Assembly (NCBI GenBank): GCA_036231565.1
Contig: JAZAHA010000049.1
Location: 1 to 64,000, forward strand
Direction: 5' to 3'
Source of the DNA: Maricaulis sp036231565
GTDB taxonomy: Bacteria; Pseudomonadota; Alphaproteobacteria; Caulobacterales; Maricaulaceae
Length of the DNA stretch: 64,000 bases
The translations under genes were made by a program, and so were the position numbers. Below the pieces are notes generated by a model. That model did not search any database, had not been told where the DNA came from, and saw only the letters and a list, made by a program, of their open reading frames with translations. This document shows positions 1-8,811 of this stretch, piece by piece. Positions within the stretch are counted from its first letter, which is position 1; every line of letters begins with the position of its first letter.

Positions 1-371
1 GTCCGCCGTGCATCCCGCACCCCTCTCATATCTCCAGGGTTCTGCCCGTGGAGGGTTTTGTGCTGTTTCCTCCCCATTTCATGGGGAGGTGGATCGCCGC
101 CAGGCGGCGAGACGGAGGGGCGCCGCGTCAGCGGCGTTATGTTGATGCCAAGCTCTACCGCCCCGGCGCTGACGCGCCGGCCCCTTCGACCCCTCCTTCG
201 CCAAGGCTATGGAGGGCCCACTTCCCCACATTGTGGGGAAGAAAGAGAGCGTGGCGCTTTCCCCGGACTTGTTCCGGGGCCTGCCGGCGTTTCAGGAGGA
301 GGCTCCTCCTGGCCCCGGCACAAGGCCGGGGGAAACAGAGGAGGAGAGGAAAAGAGAAAGTGCGGCGTGCG
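1..371. repeat. Non-coding stretch with perfect hairpin repeats
   Basis: I find no supportable gene here. The stretch holds several near-perfect inverted repeats. At 69-89 a 9-bp stem (CCTCCCCAT) closes on a 3-nt loop. At 121-136 CGCCGC pairs with GCGGCG. At 221-241 CTTCCCCAC pairs with GTGGGGAAG around ATT. The first and third are variants of one C/G-block palindrome. The clustering looks like dispersed extragenic palindromes rather than a single terminator, although one of them could end transcription of the minus-strand operon whose last gene stops at 372. Confidence 0.5.
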
Positions 372-878
372 TCAGCGCGACGGCACGGCGAACTTCGCGA
401 AGGCGGTCGCGACCTGTTCGTAGACGTCGCGTTTCCAGGGGATGATCAGGTCGGGGATTTCGTCGAGACTGCCCCAGCGCCAGGCGTCGAATTCGACCTC
501 ACCATGCTGTTCCAGGTCGATATCGGCGTCCGAGCCGGCAAAGCGCAGGGCGAACCAGCGCTGTTTCTGGCCGAGATGACGTTTCTTGTGAAACTTCGGA
601 TCCTCGCGCACGTCGGGCGGATAGTCATAGGCCAGCCAGCCGGGAATCTCGCCGATGATGGAAACGCTGGCGGCGGAAATACCGGTCTCTTCCTCAAGCT
701 CGCGCAGGGCAGCTGTTTCGGGCGCTTCGCCGGGATCGATCCCGCCCTGCGGCAATTGCCAGTTCCAGGGCGGCGGTGTGCCTTCGCGGCGGCCCAGCCA
801 GACCTGGCCGGCGGCATTGAAGAGCGCGATACCGACATTGGCGCGGTGATGGGGCCAGATATCGTCCGCGCCGGCCAT
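372..878 (-). CDS. rppH: RNA pyrophosphohydrolase RppH (Nudix hydrolase)
   Basis: A 168-residue Nudix hydrolase expected to remove pyrophosphate from the 5' triphosphate end of RNAs, starting 5'-end-dependent mRNA decay in the cytoplasm. The Nudix box spans about residues 45-67, beginning GGIDPGE and ending RELEEETGI, with all catalytic glutamates present. The N-terminal RANVGIALFN stretch and the WQLPQGG approach to the box are typical of RppH rather than of generic Nudix enzymes. The length fits the family. It is the last gene of a long minus-strand operon, and its ATG shares one base with the stop of the upstream deacetylase gene (TGATG), which implies translational coupling. Confidence 0.93.
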   Translation of the reverse strand: MAGADDIWPHHRANVGIALFNAAGQVWLGRREGTPPPWNWQLPQGGIDPGEAPETAALRELEEETGISAASVSIIGEIPGWLAYDYPPDVREDPKFHKKRHLGQKQRWFALRFAGSDADIDLEQHGEVEFDAWRWGSLDEIPDLIIPWKRDVYEQVATAFAKFAVPSR

Positions 879-2215
879 CAGTGATGCCCGCTGGAGGCAG
901 CGGGGGCGTGATCCTCGGCGCTCGCCGTGCGGCGCGGGGCGGCCGATGGCGGCGGAGTTGCGGGCTGCGACTCGGCGGCGAGGCGGGCTTCCAGGCGCCG
1001 CCGCGCCATCACGGCAGACGGCGGTGCGAGCTGGTAGCCGCGCATGTCCAGATTGGCTGCCCAGTCGCGCAATTGCTCGACGGTGGCCGGATAGGCGAAA
1101 CCGGTGCCCAGGGCCGCGCCGTTCTGGATCGCCAGGGCTTCGAGCGCGAGCAGGCGTTCATCGATCGAGGCCGGGCTGGGATCCTCGTCGAGAATACGGT
1201 CGGCGATGGCGTACTCGATATCGGTCGCATTGGCGGCGGCCTCGATCGTCGAGCGGCGTCCGGCGCCGTCATGCAGGAAGGCGATGCCGCGCTGTTCCAG
1301 CGTGCCGAAGACCTGGCGCAGGGCGTCCTGGGAGGCCGAGAAGCGGGCGCCAAGATAATTGGTCACACCGAAATAGCCGGTCGTGCGGCTGAGCAGCCAG
1401 GCGAGGCGGCGGCCATTCTCCTCGGCGGCCCCGTCGGCCAGCAGGGTGTGCGGACCGGGATCATTGTTGGGATAGTCGAACGGCTCCATCGGCGCCTCGA
1501 TCAGCACTTCATGGCCGGCGGCGCGGGCCCGGTCGATCCAGGCCTGGAGGTTCTCGGTATAGGGCGCGAAGCTGAGGGCGACCTCGGGCGGCAGCTCGTC
1601 GATCGCGGCCTGGGTGACGGCGCGGTTCAGCCCCATGCCGCCGACGACAATCGCGATGGTCGGGGCGGCCGGATCGCCGTGGAAGGGGCGGGCATAGGCG
1701 CGCGAGGGGCGCGTGCCGTCGGGACCGATCACGGGCAGCAGTCCGCCCGGGCCCGGCTCGGTCAGTCCGGCAATCGGCGCGGCGCGCAGGGCATCCGGAT
1801 CGGTCCGGCCGGACGACGCAGCGTGACGGGCCTCGGCATCGGCCGGATCAGACCCCGCATGCGCGGATGGCGTGGTGTGGCCGGAGGCCGACGCACCGCC
1901 GGGCGATCCACCGAAACCGTCCCGCACACCGGCGAGGCTCGCATCGGCGTGATCTTCCGGTTCCAGGAAGCGGATCGGCCGCGCGTCGGCGCCCTGGTCA
2001 CTGCGCAGGCTGTCATGACCGGCCTCGGCCGTGTGCTGGGGCGGGGTGACCGGCTCGAATCCGCCCCGGGCTGCCGGCGGTGCCGTATCGGCCTCCCCGA
2101 ACAGGGCGACACCGGCGATGACCAGCGAGAACAGGCCGGCCGTTGCCAGTCCCGCGATCAGAGGCGCGCGGAGGGTCAGCAGCGGCTGGGCGTGGCGAAG
2201 AACGGCGGTCGGCAT
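878..2215 (-). CDS. Divergent polysaccharide deacetylase family protein (YibQ/DUF610 type)
   Basis: A 445-residue protein. I chose the ATG at 2215 because it puts a hydrophobic anchor at about residues 15-40. A low-complexity Pro/Ala/Asp/His linker follows to about residue 150. The C-terminal domain begins near PTIAIVVGGMGLN and carries the EVALSFAPY, EVLIEAPMEP and DNDPGPHTLL segments of the divergent polysaccharide deacetylase family. Family members usually lie beside envC and ctpA, as here, and are thought to act at the envelope; their substrate is not established. An upstream GTG at 2260 in the same frame is an alternative start. Confidence 0.85.
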   Translation of the reverse strand: MPTAVLRHAQPLLTLRAPLIAGLATAGLFSLVIAGVALFGEADTAPPAARGGFEPVTPPQHTAEAGHDSLRSDQGADARPIRFLEPEDHADASLAGVRDGFGGSPGGASASGHTTPSAHAGSDPADAEARHAASSGRTDPDALRAAPIAGLTEPGPGGLLPVIGPDGTRPSRAYARPFHGDPAAPTIAIVVGGMGLNRAVTQAAIDELPPEVALSFAPYTENLQAWIDRARAAGHEVLIEAPMEPFDYPNNDPGPHTLLADGAAEENGRRLAWLLSRTTGYFGVTNYLGARFSASQDALRQVFGTLEQRGIAFLHDGAGRRSTIEAAANATDIEYAIADRILDEDPSPASIDERLLALEALAIQNGAALGTGFAYPATVEQLRDWAANLDMRGYQLAPPSAVMARRRLEARLAAESQPATPPPSAAPRRTASAEDHAPAASSGHH

Positions 2216-2369
2216 GGCATTGGGCCTGTCAGGCAATTCCACAAGGGTCCGGCAGGGCACGGACGCATTCGCCGCCTATGTGACCGATTCGGCCGTAAAA
2301 AACGGTTAACGGCGCCCCCCTTCAGGAAGGCGCCGCCAACAATTTCCGGCATTTCAGGCGGCAGAGCCG

Positions 2370-3680
2370 CTATTGCAGCGAGGCCTGCTGGCTTTCCATC
2401 GTGCCGCGCAGGATCTCCAGCGCCCGGTGGAGCTGGTAGTCCTCGTCTTCGGGCCAGTCGGCCGGCGGCTGTTCGACAGAGGCGATATCGGTCTCGGCCC
2501 GGTGATCGCCATTCTCGTTCTCCAGCGCGCCCGGCAGGTCGGCCTCGGAGGCGATTTCCGGCACTTCGTGCTCTTCATCTTCTTCCAGCGCCCAGGCGGA
2601 AATCTGGGTGTCCGGGATGATGCCGGTGGCCTGGATCGAGCGGCCGGCCGGTGTGTAGTAGCGGCCCGTGGTGAGGCGCAGGGCGCCGTCTCGGCCGCCG
2701 CGCAGCGGAATGATGGTCTGCACCGAGCCCTTGCCGAAACTGGTCATGCCGACGAGTTCGGCGCGTTCGCGGTCCTGCAGGGCGCCGGCGACGATCTCCG
2801 CCGCGCTGGCCGAGCCCTCATTGATCAGCACCACGATCGGTGCGCCGTTCAGCCGGTCGCCCGGGCGGGCATTATAACGCTGGGTGTCGCGCGGATCGCG
2901 GGTGCGGGTGGAGACCACTTCGCCGCCGTCCAGGAAGACGTCGGTCACGCCGATCGCCTGGTCCAGCAGGCCGCCCGGATTGTAGCGCATGTCCAGGATC
3001 AGGCCCGGCAGCGGTGCACCATATTCGTCCTCGAGCTCGGAGATGCCCTCCTGCACCATTTCCGTGGTGCGCTCGTTGAAGCCGGCGATGCGCATATAGG
3101 GCACGCCTTCTTCCAGACGGGTCGCGACGGTGCGCAGCGGGATGGTGTCGCGCACCAGGGTGACGTCGAACGGGTCCTCGTCCTCGCGGGCGACGGTGAT
3201 GGTGACCGGCTCGCCGACAGCGCCGCGCATCAGGGCGACCGCATCGTCGACCGAGATGCCGACAATGCTCTCGCCATCGACGGCGATGATCTTGTCATTG
3301 GTGCGCAGGCCGGCGCGTTCGGCCGGCGTGTCGGAGATCGGCGAGACGATGGTGATGAAATCGTCGCGGCGCATCACTTCCATGCCCAGACCGCCATATT
3401 CTCCGCGGGTCGAGACGCGCAGATCCTCGTAGCTGTCGGGATTGTGATAGGTCGAGTGCGGATCGAGTGATGTCAGCATGCCTTCGATGGCGGCCTCGAT
3501 CAGCTGGGCCTGGTCGGTGTCGGAGACATAGTCCGACTCCACCCGGCTGAGCACATCGCCGAAGAGTTCCAGCTGGCGGAAGGTTTCCGCACGATTGTCC
3601 TGGCTGCCCTCGGCCGAGACCGCGATGGCCACCGCGCCTACAGCGAAGGCAACCATCGAAGCGAAGACATTGATACGCAT
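2370..3680 (-). CDS. ctpA: S41 family carboxy-terminal processing peptidase
   Basis: A periplasmic serine protease of the C-terminal processing (Ctp/Prc) family. A hydrophobic export segment follows the chosen ATG at 3680. A PDZ domain covers roughly residues 80-165 (GGLGMEVM through AVALMRGAVG). The catalytic core has the Ser in GSASAAEIVAG and the Lys in FGKGSVQTI, which form the Ser/Lys dyad. The family trims C-termini of secreted proteins and in several bacteria regulates cell-wall hydrolases. Placement directly after an EnvC-like gene agrees with such a role. An in-frame GTG at 3743 would overlap the envC-like stop by 19 bp and is a possible coupled start, but would add a polar stretch before the signal. 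Confidence 0.9.
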   Translation of the reverse strand: MRINVFASMVAFAVGAVAIAVSAEGSQDNRAETFRQLELFGDVLSRVESDYVSDTDQAQLIEAAIEGMLTSLDPHSTYHNPDSYEDLRVSTRGEYGGLGMEVMRRDDFITIVSPISDTPAERAGLRTNDKIIAVDGESIVGISVDDAVALMRGAVGEPVTITVAREDEDPFDVTLVRDTIPLRTVATRLEEGVPYMRIAGFNERTTEMVQEGISELEDEYGAPLPGLILDMRYNPGGLLDQAIGVTDVFLDGGEVVSTRTRDPRDTQRYNARPGDRLNGAPIVVLINEGSASAAEIVAGALQDRERAELVGMTSFGKGSVQTIIPLRGGRDGALRLTTGRYYTPAGRSIQATGIIPDTQISAWALEEDEEHEVPEIASEADLPGALENENGDHRAETDIASVEQPPADWPEDEDYQLHRALEILRGTMESQQASLQ

Positions 3681-3724
3681 GCGAGCTCGCGTCCTTTGAG
3701 CGCGATAGTCCTGTACTGGCGAGG

Positions 3725-4936
3725 TCACCGGCTCCGCAGCCACGGGGCCGGGTCGATCGCCACTCCGTCACGTCGCAGCTCCAGATACAAATCCGGTGCC
3801 GGTTGGGACTGGTCGGGCATTGCGCCGACGGGTTCGCCCGCCAGGACACTCTGACCCACGCTGGCATAGGTCACCGCCATGCCAGCCAGTACGATATAGT
3901 AGTCATCGCCGACATTGAGTATCAAGAGACCGCCGTATGTGTTGAACGGTCCCGCGAACTCCACACGGGCGTCGAAGGGCGAGATTACCTGCGCCCGCGG
4001 CCGGGTCCGAATGAAAATTCCTTCAGACGCTGTGCCATCTTCGCTCACCTGGCCGAAGCCGCGTTCGATCTCGCCGGCGGCGGGCGGTCGCAACCGGCCG
4101 CGCGCATCGGCAAAGCGCAACGTTTCCAGCGGCGTCACGGGAACCCGGGCCGAGACCAGTTCACGCGGCGGCCGGATGCGCGGTTCGGGAACGGCGTCCT
4201 CGATCTCGCGCCGGCGCGGGCTGACCGTGGGAACCACCTCCGCCATGCGCGACAGCTCGCCGATCAGGCTGCGGATCGAGCGGGCGCGCTCCCCGGCGGA
4301 ACTCGAGGCTTCCAGCAGGGCCACGGCTTCATTGCGGCGCCGGGCTTCCAGCGCGCGGCGTTCGGCAATCAGGGCCTGCAGTTCCAGACGCTGGTCGGCC
4401 AGCGTATCCTCGGTCAGGGCAAGCGCGGTCTGCTCGCTTTCAATGTCCTCTCGAAGGGCGCGCAATTCCTCCAGCTGGGCCGACAGCGCCGCAGCCCGGT
4501 CCTGCAGGGCGGGCGCCACCTCCGCCATCAGCGCCGCTGCGCGGGCCGCATCCGCCGCATCGTCGGGGGCCGCCAGCACGGCCGGCGGGGTCTGGCTCTC
4601 GATGCGCTGGATCGCCGCCAGCAGGCCGATCAGGGCGTCCCGGTTCTCGCCGAGCCGGGCCAGAAGATCGGTCTCGCGAGCCTGCAGATCGTCGAGCGAC
4701 GCCTGGGCTTCCAGCGCCGCCTGCTCGCTGGCCCCGACACGCTGGCCCAGCTCGACCAGCTGGCGCTGCATCAGCGCGACTTCGGTGGCCAGTTCCTCGG
4801 CCTGTTGCTGCATGGCTTCCGCACGGGCGGCGGCTTCGCGCTCCTCTTCTTCCAGACGCGCAGCTTCCTCCGGATCCGGCGGGACATCGCCGGTCTGGGT
4901 CTGCATCAGGACAAGGGCAGCAATGAAGCTCAGCAT
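3725..4936 (-). CDS. EnvC-like murein hydrolase activator with degenerate LytM domain
   Basis: A 403-residue exported protein: a short hydrophobic N-terminus, then an Ala/Glu/Leu-rich coiled coil across about residues 25-235, then a C-terminal LytM/M23-like domain (from about residue 285, GEIERGFGQ onward). In active M23 peptidases this fold carries HxxxD and HxH zinc ligands. Here those positions read EGIFIRT and YYIVLAGM, so no catalytic zinc site is visible. That is how EnvC-type activators look: they stimulate amidases at the septum instead of cutting peptidoglycan themselves. It sits between rlmH and ctpA in the minus-strand operon. Confidence 0.88.
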   Translation of the reverse strand: MLSFIAALVLMQTQTGDVPPDPEEAARLEEEEREAAARAEAMQQQAEELATEVALMQRQLVELGQRVGASEQAALEAQASLDDLQARETDLLARLGENRDALIGLLAAIQRIESQTPPAVLAAPDDAADAARAAALMAEVAPALQDRAAALSAQLEELRALREDIESEQTALALTEDTLADQRLELQALIAERRALEARRRNEAVALLEASSSAGERARSIRSLIGELSRMAEVVPTVSPRRREIEDAVPEPRIRPPRELVSARVPVTPLETLRFADARGRLRPPAAGEIERGFGQVSEDGTASEGIFIRTRPRAQVISPFDARVEFAGPFNTYGGLLILNVGDDYYIVLAGMAVTYASVGQSVLAGEPVGAMPDQSQPAPDLYLELRRDGVAIDPAPWLRSR

Positions 4937-4966
4937 GATGCCGGACGCGGGTCAGGGGTCATCGGT

Positions 4967-5437
4967 TCAGTCGCGGTGATAGGGCGTCCCGGCCAGGATC
5001 GAGACGGCCCGGTAGATCTGTTCGGCCAGCATCACACGGACCAGCTTGTGCGGCCAGACGGCAGGACCGAAAGCGAGCATCAGATCGGGTTGCGGCAATT
5101 GTGTGCGGTCATGGCCGTCCGCACCGCCGATGCAGAACACGGCTTCACGCACGCCTTCATCGCGCCAGCGGGCCAGCGTGCGGGCGAAATCGCGGGAGGT
5201 CATGGCCTTGCCGCGCTCGTCCAGCAGCACCAGCTTGCAGCCGGCGGGCAGGGCCGCGGCGAGCGCACGGCTCTCGTCGCTGGCCGATGTCAGGGACCGG
5301 TTGTCGATTTCCTGTTCGCCAGCAGGCCCCAGGCCGATCGCCCGGCCGGTCGCGCTCGCCCGCTCGATATAGGTATCGACGAGTTCGCGTTCGGGCCCGG
5401 CCTTCATGCGGCCGAGCGCTGCGATCGTGAGTTTCAC
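4967..5437 (-). CDS. rlmH: 23S rRNA (pseudouridine1915-N3)-methyltransferase RlmH
   Basis: A 156-residue SPOUT-class methyltransferase that modifies pseudouridine 1915 in helix 69 of 23S rRNA, on assembled 70S ribosomes. The N-terminus MKLTIAALGRMK, the KLVLLDERGKAMTS segment, the FCIGGADG loop of the knotted SAM site and the C-terminal HKLVRVMLAEQIYRA helix are all characteristic. The length matches the family. The gene starts one base before the stop of rsfS (5438), so the two are tightly coupled; the rsfS-rlmH pair is widely conserved. Confidence 0.96.
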   Translation of the reverse strand: MKLTIAALGRMKAGPERELVDTYIERASATGRAIGLGPAGEQEIDNRSLTSASDESRALAAALPAGCKLVLLDERGKAMTSRDFARTLARWRDEGVREAVFCIGGADGHDRTQLPQPDLMLAFGPAVWPHKLVRVMLAEQIYRAVSILAGTPYHRD

Positions 5438-5887
5438 CTACTGGGCCGTGGCTTCCGGCGATGCGGTGGCGTCGGGTTCGACGGACCACATCTTTTCCAG
5501 ATTGTAGAAGCTGCGCACTTCCGGCCGGAACAGGTGGACAATGACGTCGCCGACATCGATCAGCACCCAGTCGCAGGTCTGCAGACCCTCGACCCGGGCC
5601 TTGCCCTGACCGTGCTCCTTGAGCTTGCGCACAAGATGATCGGCCAGCGCGTTGACATGGCGCGCCGACCGCCCGGAGGCGACGATCATGATATCGGTGA
5701 CGGAAGATTTGCCACGCAGGTCGATAGCCACGACCTCTTCGGCCTTGTCGTCTTCCAGCGAGTCGAGAATGAGCGTCTCGAGTGCGTCGACATGCGCATC
5801 GTCGCCGGTGACGCGAACTGCAGCGGCCGTTTCTTGCTCTTTACGGCGCGATAATTCCGTAGACAGGGCTGGTGTCCTCTCTGACAT
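5438..5887 (-). CDS. rsfS: Ribosome silencing factor RsfS
   Basis: A 149-residue RsfS/Iojap protein that binds ribosomal protein L14 and blocks subunit joining when nutrients are low. Core motifs are VAIDLRGKSSVTDIMIVASGRS, ARHVNALADHLVRKLKE, GLQTCDWVLIDVGDVIVHLF and the terminal YNLEKMW (named in pieces). I take the ATG at 5887 as start. The same frame stays open to 6043, but that extra part is Arg-rich and unlike the family. Even so, about 35 residues precede the core domain, a moderate N-terminal extension. The gene lies between nadD (65 bp upstream) and rlmH. Confidence 0.94.
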   Translation of the reverse strand: MSERTPALSTELSRRKEQETAAAVRVTGDDAHVDALETLILDSLEDDKAEEVVAIDLRGKSSVTDIMIVASGRSARHVNALADHLVRKLKEHGQGKARVEGLQTCDWVLIDVGDVIVHLFRPEVRSFYNLEKMWSVEPDATASPEATAQ

Positions 5888-5952
5888 CCAAAACAAACAC
5901 GTCACCCATAGCACGCTTTGCCGCCGCGTTCGAGACGCCAATCCGCGCTGAA

Positions 5953-6564
5953 TCAGGCCTTCCGCTTGCTCCGGTGCCGCAACGCGGTGGAGGAGTGCGG
6001 ATGATAGGGTTCGGTCAGATAGGTCCAGGCCGGCGCCGCGCAATCGGCTAGATGGCGGGCCTGGTCCTCATTGAGCCGGTCGCGGGCATGGATCTGCACG
6101 GCCGGTGACAGGCGGGCGCGTACCGCATCGGTCGGACGGGACACGACGGCGATCGGATAGCTCGCGAAAATCTCGCGCCAATGACCCCAGCGGTGAATGC
6201 TGGACAGGTTGTCGGCGCCCATGATCCAGACGAAGCGCACATCCGGATACCGGCGTTTCAGCGCGCGCATCAGGTCGACGGTCCGGTTGATCCCGAGCCG
6301 CGCCTCGATATCGCTGACCACCATGCGCGGTTCGTTGGCCAGTTCGGCAACAGCATCCATCCGCCGGGCGAGATCGCCGGCCTGGCGTTGCTTGAGCGGA
6401 TTCTGCGGTGAGACCAGCCACCAGACCCGATGCAGGTTGAGGCGGCGTATGGCCGTACGCGCCACATGCAGATGCCCGGCATGGGGCGGATCGAACGTAC
6501 CGCCGAACAGGCCGACCCGCATGCCCGGGGCCAGGAGTTCGGACCTCAGTGGCGCAGAGGTCAT
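5953..6564 (-). CDS. nadD: Nicotinate-nucleotide adenylyltransferase NadD
   Basis: A 203-residue nucleotidyltransferase making nicotinic acid adenine dinucleotide from NaMN and ATP, the committed adenylation step of NAD synthesis. The signature GLFGGTFDPPHAGH lies at about residues 17-31 and holds the ATP-binding HxxH-type residues; the second family motif, in FVWIMGADNLSSIHRW, is also present. The start at 6564 gives an ATGA overlap with the proB stop (6561-6563). The open frame continues upstream to 6696 but only as an Arg/Pro-rich antisense-like stretch over proB. Confidence 0.95.
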   Translation of the reverse strand: MTSAPLRSELLAPGMRVGLFGGTFDPPHAGHLHVARTAIRRLNLHRVWWLVSPQNPLKQRQAGDLARRMDAVAELANEPRMVVSDIEARLGINRTVDLMRALKRRYPDVRFVWIMGADNLSSIHRWGHWREIFASYPIAVVSRPTDAVRARLSPAVQIHARDRLNEDQARHLADCAAPAWTYLTEPYHPHSSTALRHRSKRKA

Positions 6565-7679
6565 GACGTCCCCCGCTCGAGCACCAGGTCGTCGACATGA
6601 ATGAGCGCGGCCGCCCGGCGATAGCCCAGCCGGGTCTCGATCTCCTCGGTGCGGCAGCCTGCAATCAGCCGCGCATCGGCGGCGCTGTAGGCACACACGC
6701 CACGACCCACCAGCAAGCCCCCAGGGCCGAGAATGCGCACCGTCTCGCCGCGCTCGAACCGTCCGCCGACCGATACGACGCCGACCGGCAAGAGCGACTT
6801 GCCCGCCCGCAGCGCGGCTGCGGCACCGGCATCGACATGGATTTCCCCGGTCGGGCTTTCCGCCCCGGCGATCCAGCTTTCACGGGCGCTCGATGCCGTC
6901 CGGGCCGGATGGAACCAGCTGCCATGGGTGGCGTCGCGCAGGCTGACCAGCGGATGTGGTGCCGTGCCCAGCGCAATCGCCGTGGCGCAGCCGGAGCGGC
7001 CTGCCAGCTCGGCTGCGAGAATTTTCGTGCGCATGCCGCCCGTGCCGACCGCAGCCTGGGCATTGGCCTCGCCGGCCATCGCCCGGATACGGTCGTCGAT
7101 CACGGGGATGTCGTGCAGGCAGACGGCGCCAGGGTGCTTGCGCGGATCGGCCTCGTACAGACCGTCGATATCGGACAGAAGGACCAGAAGATCCGCGCCG
7201 ATCAGCTGGGCAACGCGGGCGGCCAGACGGTCGTTATCGCCATAGCGGATCTCGTCGGTCGCGATCGTGTCATTCTCGTTGACCACCGGCACCGCGTTCA
7301 GCTCGACCAGCGTGTTGAGCGTCGCCCGGGCATTGAGCCAGGAGCGCCGGTTCTCGGTGACGTCCAGCGTCATCAGGGCCTGGGCGGCGGTCAGCCCGTG
7401 GGGTTCGAGCGCCGTGTCCCAGGCAGCCAGCAGACGCGGTTGGCCGGCGGCCGCGGCGGCCTGTTTCTGCTCAAGCGACAGGACGGGCTGGGTGAGGCCG
7501 AGGCGGGACCGGCCCAGCGCGACAGCGCCGGACGACACGATCACCACGCGGCAGCCCCGGGCATGCAATCGAGCGATGTCGTCTGCGATCGCGGCCAGGA
7601 CGGCAGGCCCGCCCTGCAGCAATGAAGAGCCGACCTTGACGACCAGCCTGCCAACAGCGTCGAACGCGGGCCGTGTCAC
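6561..7679 (-). CDS. proB: Glutamate 5-kinase ProB
   Basis: A 372-residue enzyme that phosphorylates L-glutamate to gamma-glutamyl phosphate, the first step of proline synthesis. The N-terminal amino-acid kinase domain includes VVKVGSSLL, VVIVSSGAVALG, PVVNENDTIA with FGDND-like YGDNDRLAA, and the GTGGMRTKI loop. The C-terminal quarter is a PUA domain (from about GEIHVDAGAAAAL). I prefer the GTG at 7679, because its four bases GTGA include the obgE stop and the protein then starts just before the kinase fold. An upstream in-frame start at 7766 would add a basic stretch with no homology. proA is not in the window. Confidence 0.95.
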   Translation of the reverse strand: MTRPAFDAVGRLVVKVGSSLLQGGPAVLAAIADDIARLHARGCRVVIVSSGAVALGRSRLGLTQPVLSLEQKQAAAAAGQPRLLAAWDTALEPHGLTAAQALMTLDVTENRRSWLNARATLNTLVELNAVPVVNENDTIATDEIRYGDNDRLAARVAQLIGADLLVLLSDIDGLYEADPRKHPGAVCLHDIPVIDDRIRAMAGEANAQAAVGTGGMRTKILAAELAGRSGCATAIALGTAPHPLVSLRDATHGSWFHPARTASSARESWIAGAESPTGEIHVDAGAAAALRAGKSLLPVGVVSVGGRFERGETVRILGPGGLLVGRGVCAYSAADARLIAGCRTEEIETRLGYRRAAALIHVDDLVLERGTS

Positions 7680-8722
7680 GGCGCCCAGCCGTCCTCGCCG
7701 GCTGCGGCTTCGCGGGCGGCTTCGTTGCGGCGGTCTTCCAGGACGACATCCCAGGCCTTGCCGCAAATTTCCTTGATGCCGGTTCCGGCAACGCCGGATA
7801 TCCGCATCACCTTGCTACCACTGACCGCTTCGAGCGCGGCGACCTTCTCCGCGATATCCTCCTCGCTCATCGCGTCGATCTTGTTGAGCGCGAGGATTTC
7901 GGTCTTCGTGTCCAGCCCGGCGCCGTAGGCCTCCAGCTCGCCACGGACCGTATTATAGGCCGCCGCGACATCCTCCTGGGTGCCGTCGACCAGATGGATC
8001 AGCGAGGCGCAGCGCTCGATATGACCCAGGAAACGGTCGCCGATACCGGCGCCTTCATGGGCGCCCTCGATCAGGCCGGGAATGTCGGCGACGATAAAGC
8101 GCGAGCCCGGACCCAGATCGACCACGCCCAGATGCGGGTAGAGCGTGGTGAAGGGATAGGCCGCAATCTTGGGATGGGCGCGGGAGACGACCGACAGGAA
8201 GGTCGACTTGCCGGCATTGGGCAGGCCGACCAGGCCGACATCGGCGATCAGCTTCAGCCGCAGCCACACCCAGCGCTCCTCGCCGGGAAAGCCCGGGGTC
8301 GACTTGCGCGGTGCCTGGTTGGTCGAGGATTTGTAGCGGGTATTGCCCTTGCCGCCATCGCCGCCGCGCGCCAGCAGAACGCGCTGACCCACCTCGGTGA
8401 GGTCGGCGAGAATCTCTTCCTTGTCCTCATCCAGGATCTGCGTGCCCGCCGGCACCTGCAGCACCACGTCCTCGCCGCCGGCACCGGTGCGGTTCTTGCC
8501 CATGCCGTGCTGACCGGTGTCGGCCTTGAAGTGCTGCTTGTAGCGATAGTCGATCAGCGTGTTCAGGCCGTCCACGGCCTCCACCCACACATCGCCGCCC
8601 TTGCCGCCATCGCCGCCATCGGGACCGCCATATTCCACATAGGCCTCGCGCCGGAAGGACACGCATCCCGCGCCCCCGTTTCCGGAGCGGACATAGACTT
8701 TGGCCTGGTCGAGGAATTTCAT
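7676..8722 (-). CDS. obgE: GTPase ObgE/CgtA
   Basis: A 348-residue ribosome-assembly GTPase. The Gly-rich Obg fold covers residues 1-158 (KVYVRSGNGGAGCVSFRR at the start). The GTPase domain follows, with P-loop GLPNAGKST near 166-174, switch region ADIPGLIEGAHEG and base-recognition motif NKID. It is shorter than Obg proteins with a long acidic C-terminal tail. It heads a run of overlapping genes (obgE-proB-nadD), and lies 89 bp downstream of a GNAT gene in the usual alphaproteobacterial order rplU-rpmA-GNAT-obgE. Confidence 0.97.
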   Translation of the reverse strand: MKFLDQAKVYVRSGNGGAGCVSFRREAYVEYGGPDGGDGGKGGDVWVEAVDGLNTLIDYRYKQHFKADTGQHGMGKNRTGAGGEDVVLQVPAGTQILDEDKEEILADLTEVGQRVLLARGGDGGKGNTRYKSSTNQAPRKSTPGFPGEERWVWLRLKLIADVGLVGLPNAGKSTFLSVVSRAHPKIAAYPFTTLYPHLGVVDLGPGSRFIVADIPGLIEGAHEGAGIGDRFLGHIERCASLIHLVDGTQEDVAAAYNTVRGELEAYGAGLDTKTEILALNKIDAMSEEDIAEKVAALEAVSGSKVMRISGVAGTGIKEICGKAWDVVLEDRRNEAAREAAAGEDGWAP

Positions 8723-8811
8723 GATGAAGGCTTCTTGGCTGCAGCGTCAGTTTGAACCGGATGTCCATATAGGAAAACCCGGCGAAGATCAGTGGCTTTG
8801 TGCGGCGGCGG

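Noticed and set aside
881..2620. Plus-strand open frame opposite the polysaccharide deacetylase gene.
   Set aside because: Gly/Arg-rich shadow without homology; the minus-strand gene has family motifs and operon context.
3803..5854. Plus-strand open frame opposite envC, rlmH and rsfS.
   Set aside because: Spans three unrelated well-supported minus-strand genes.
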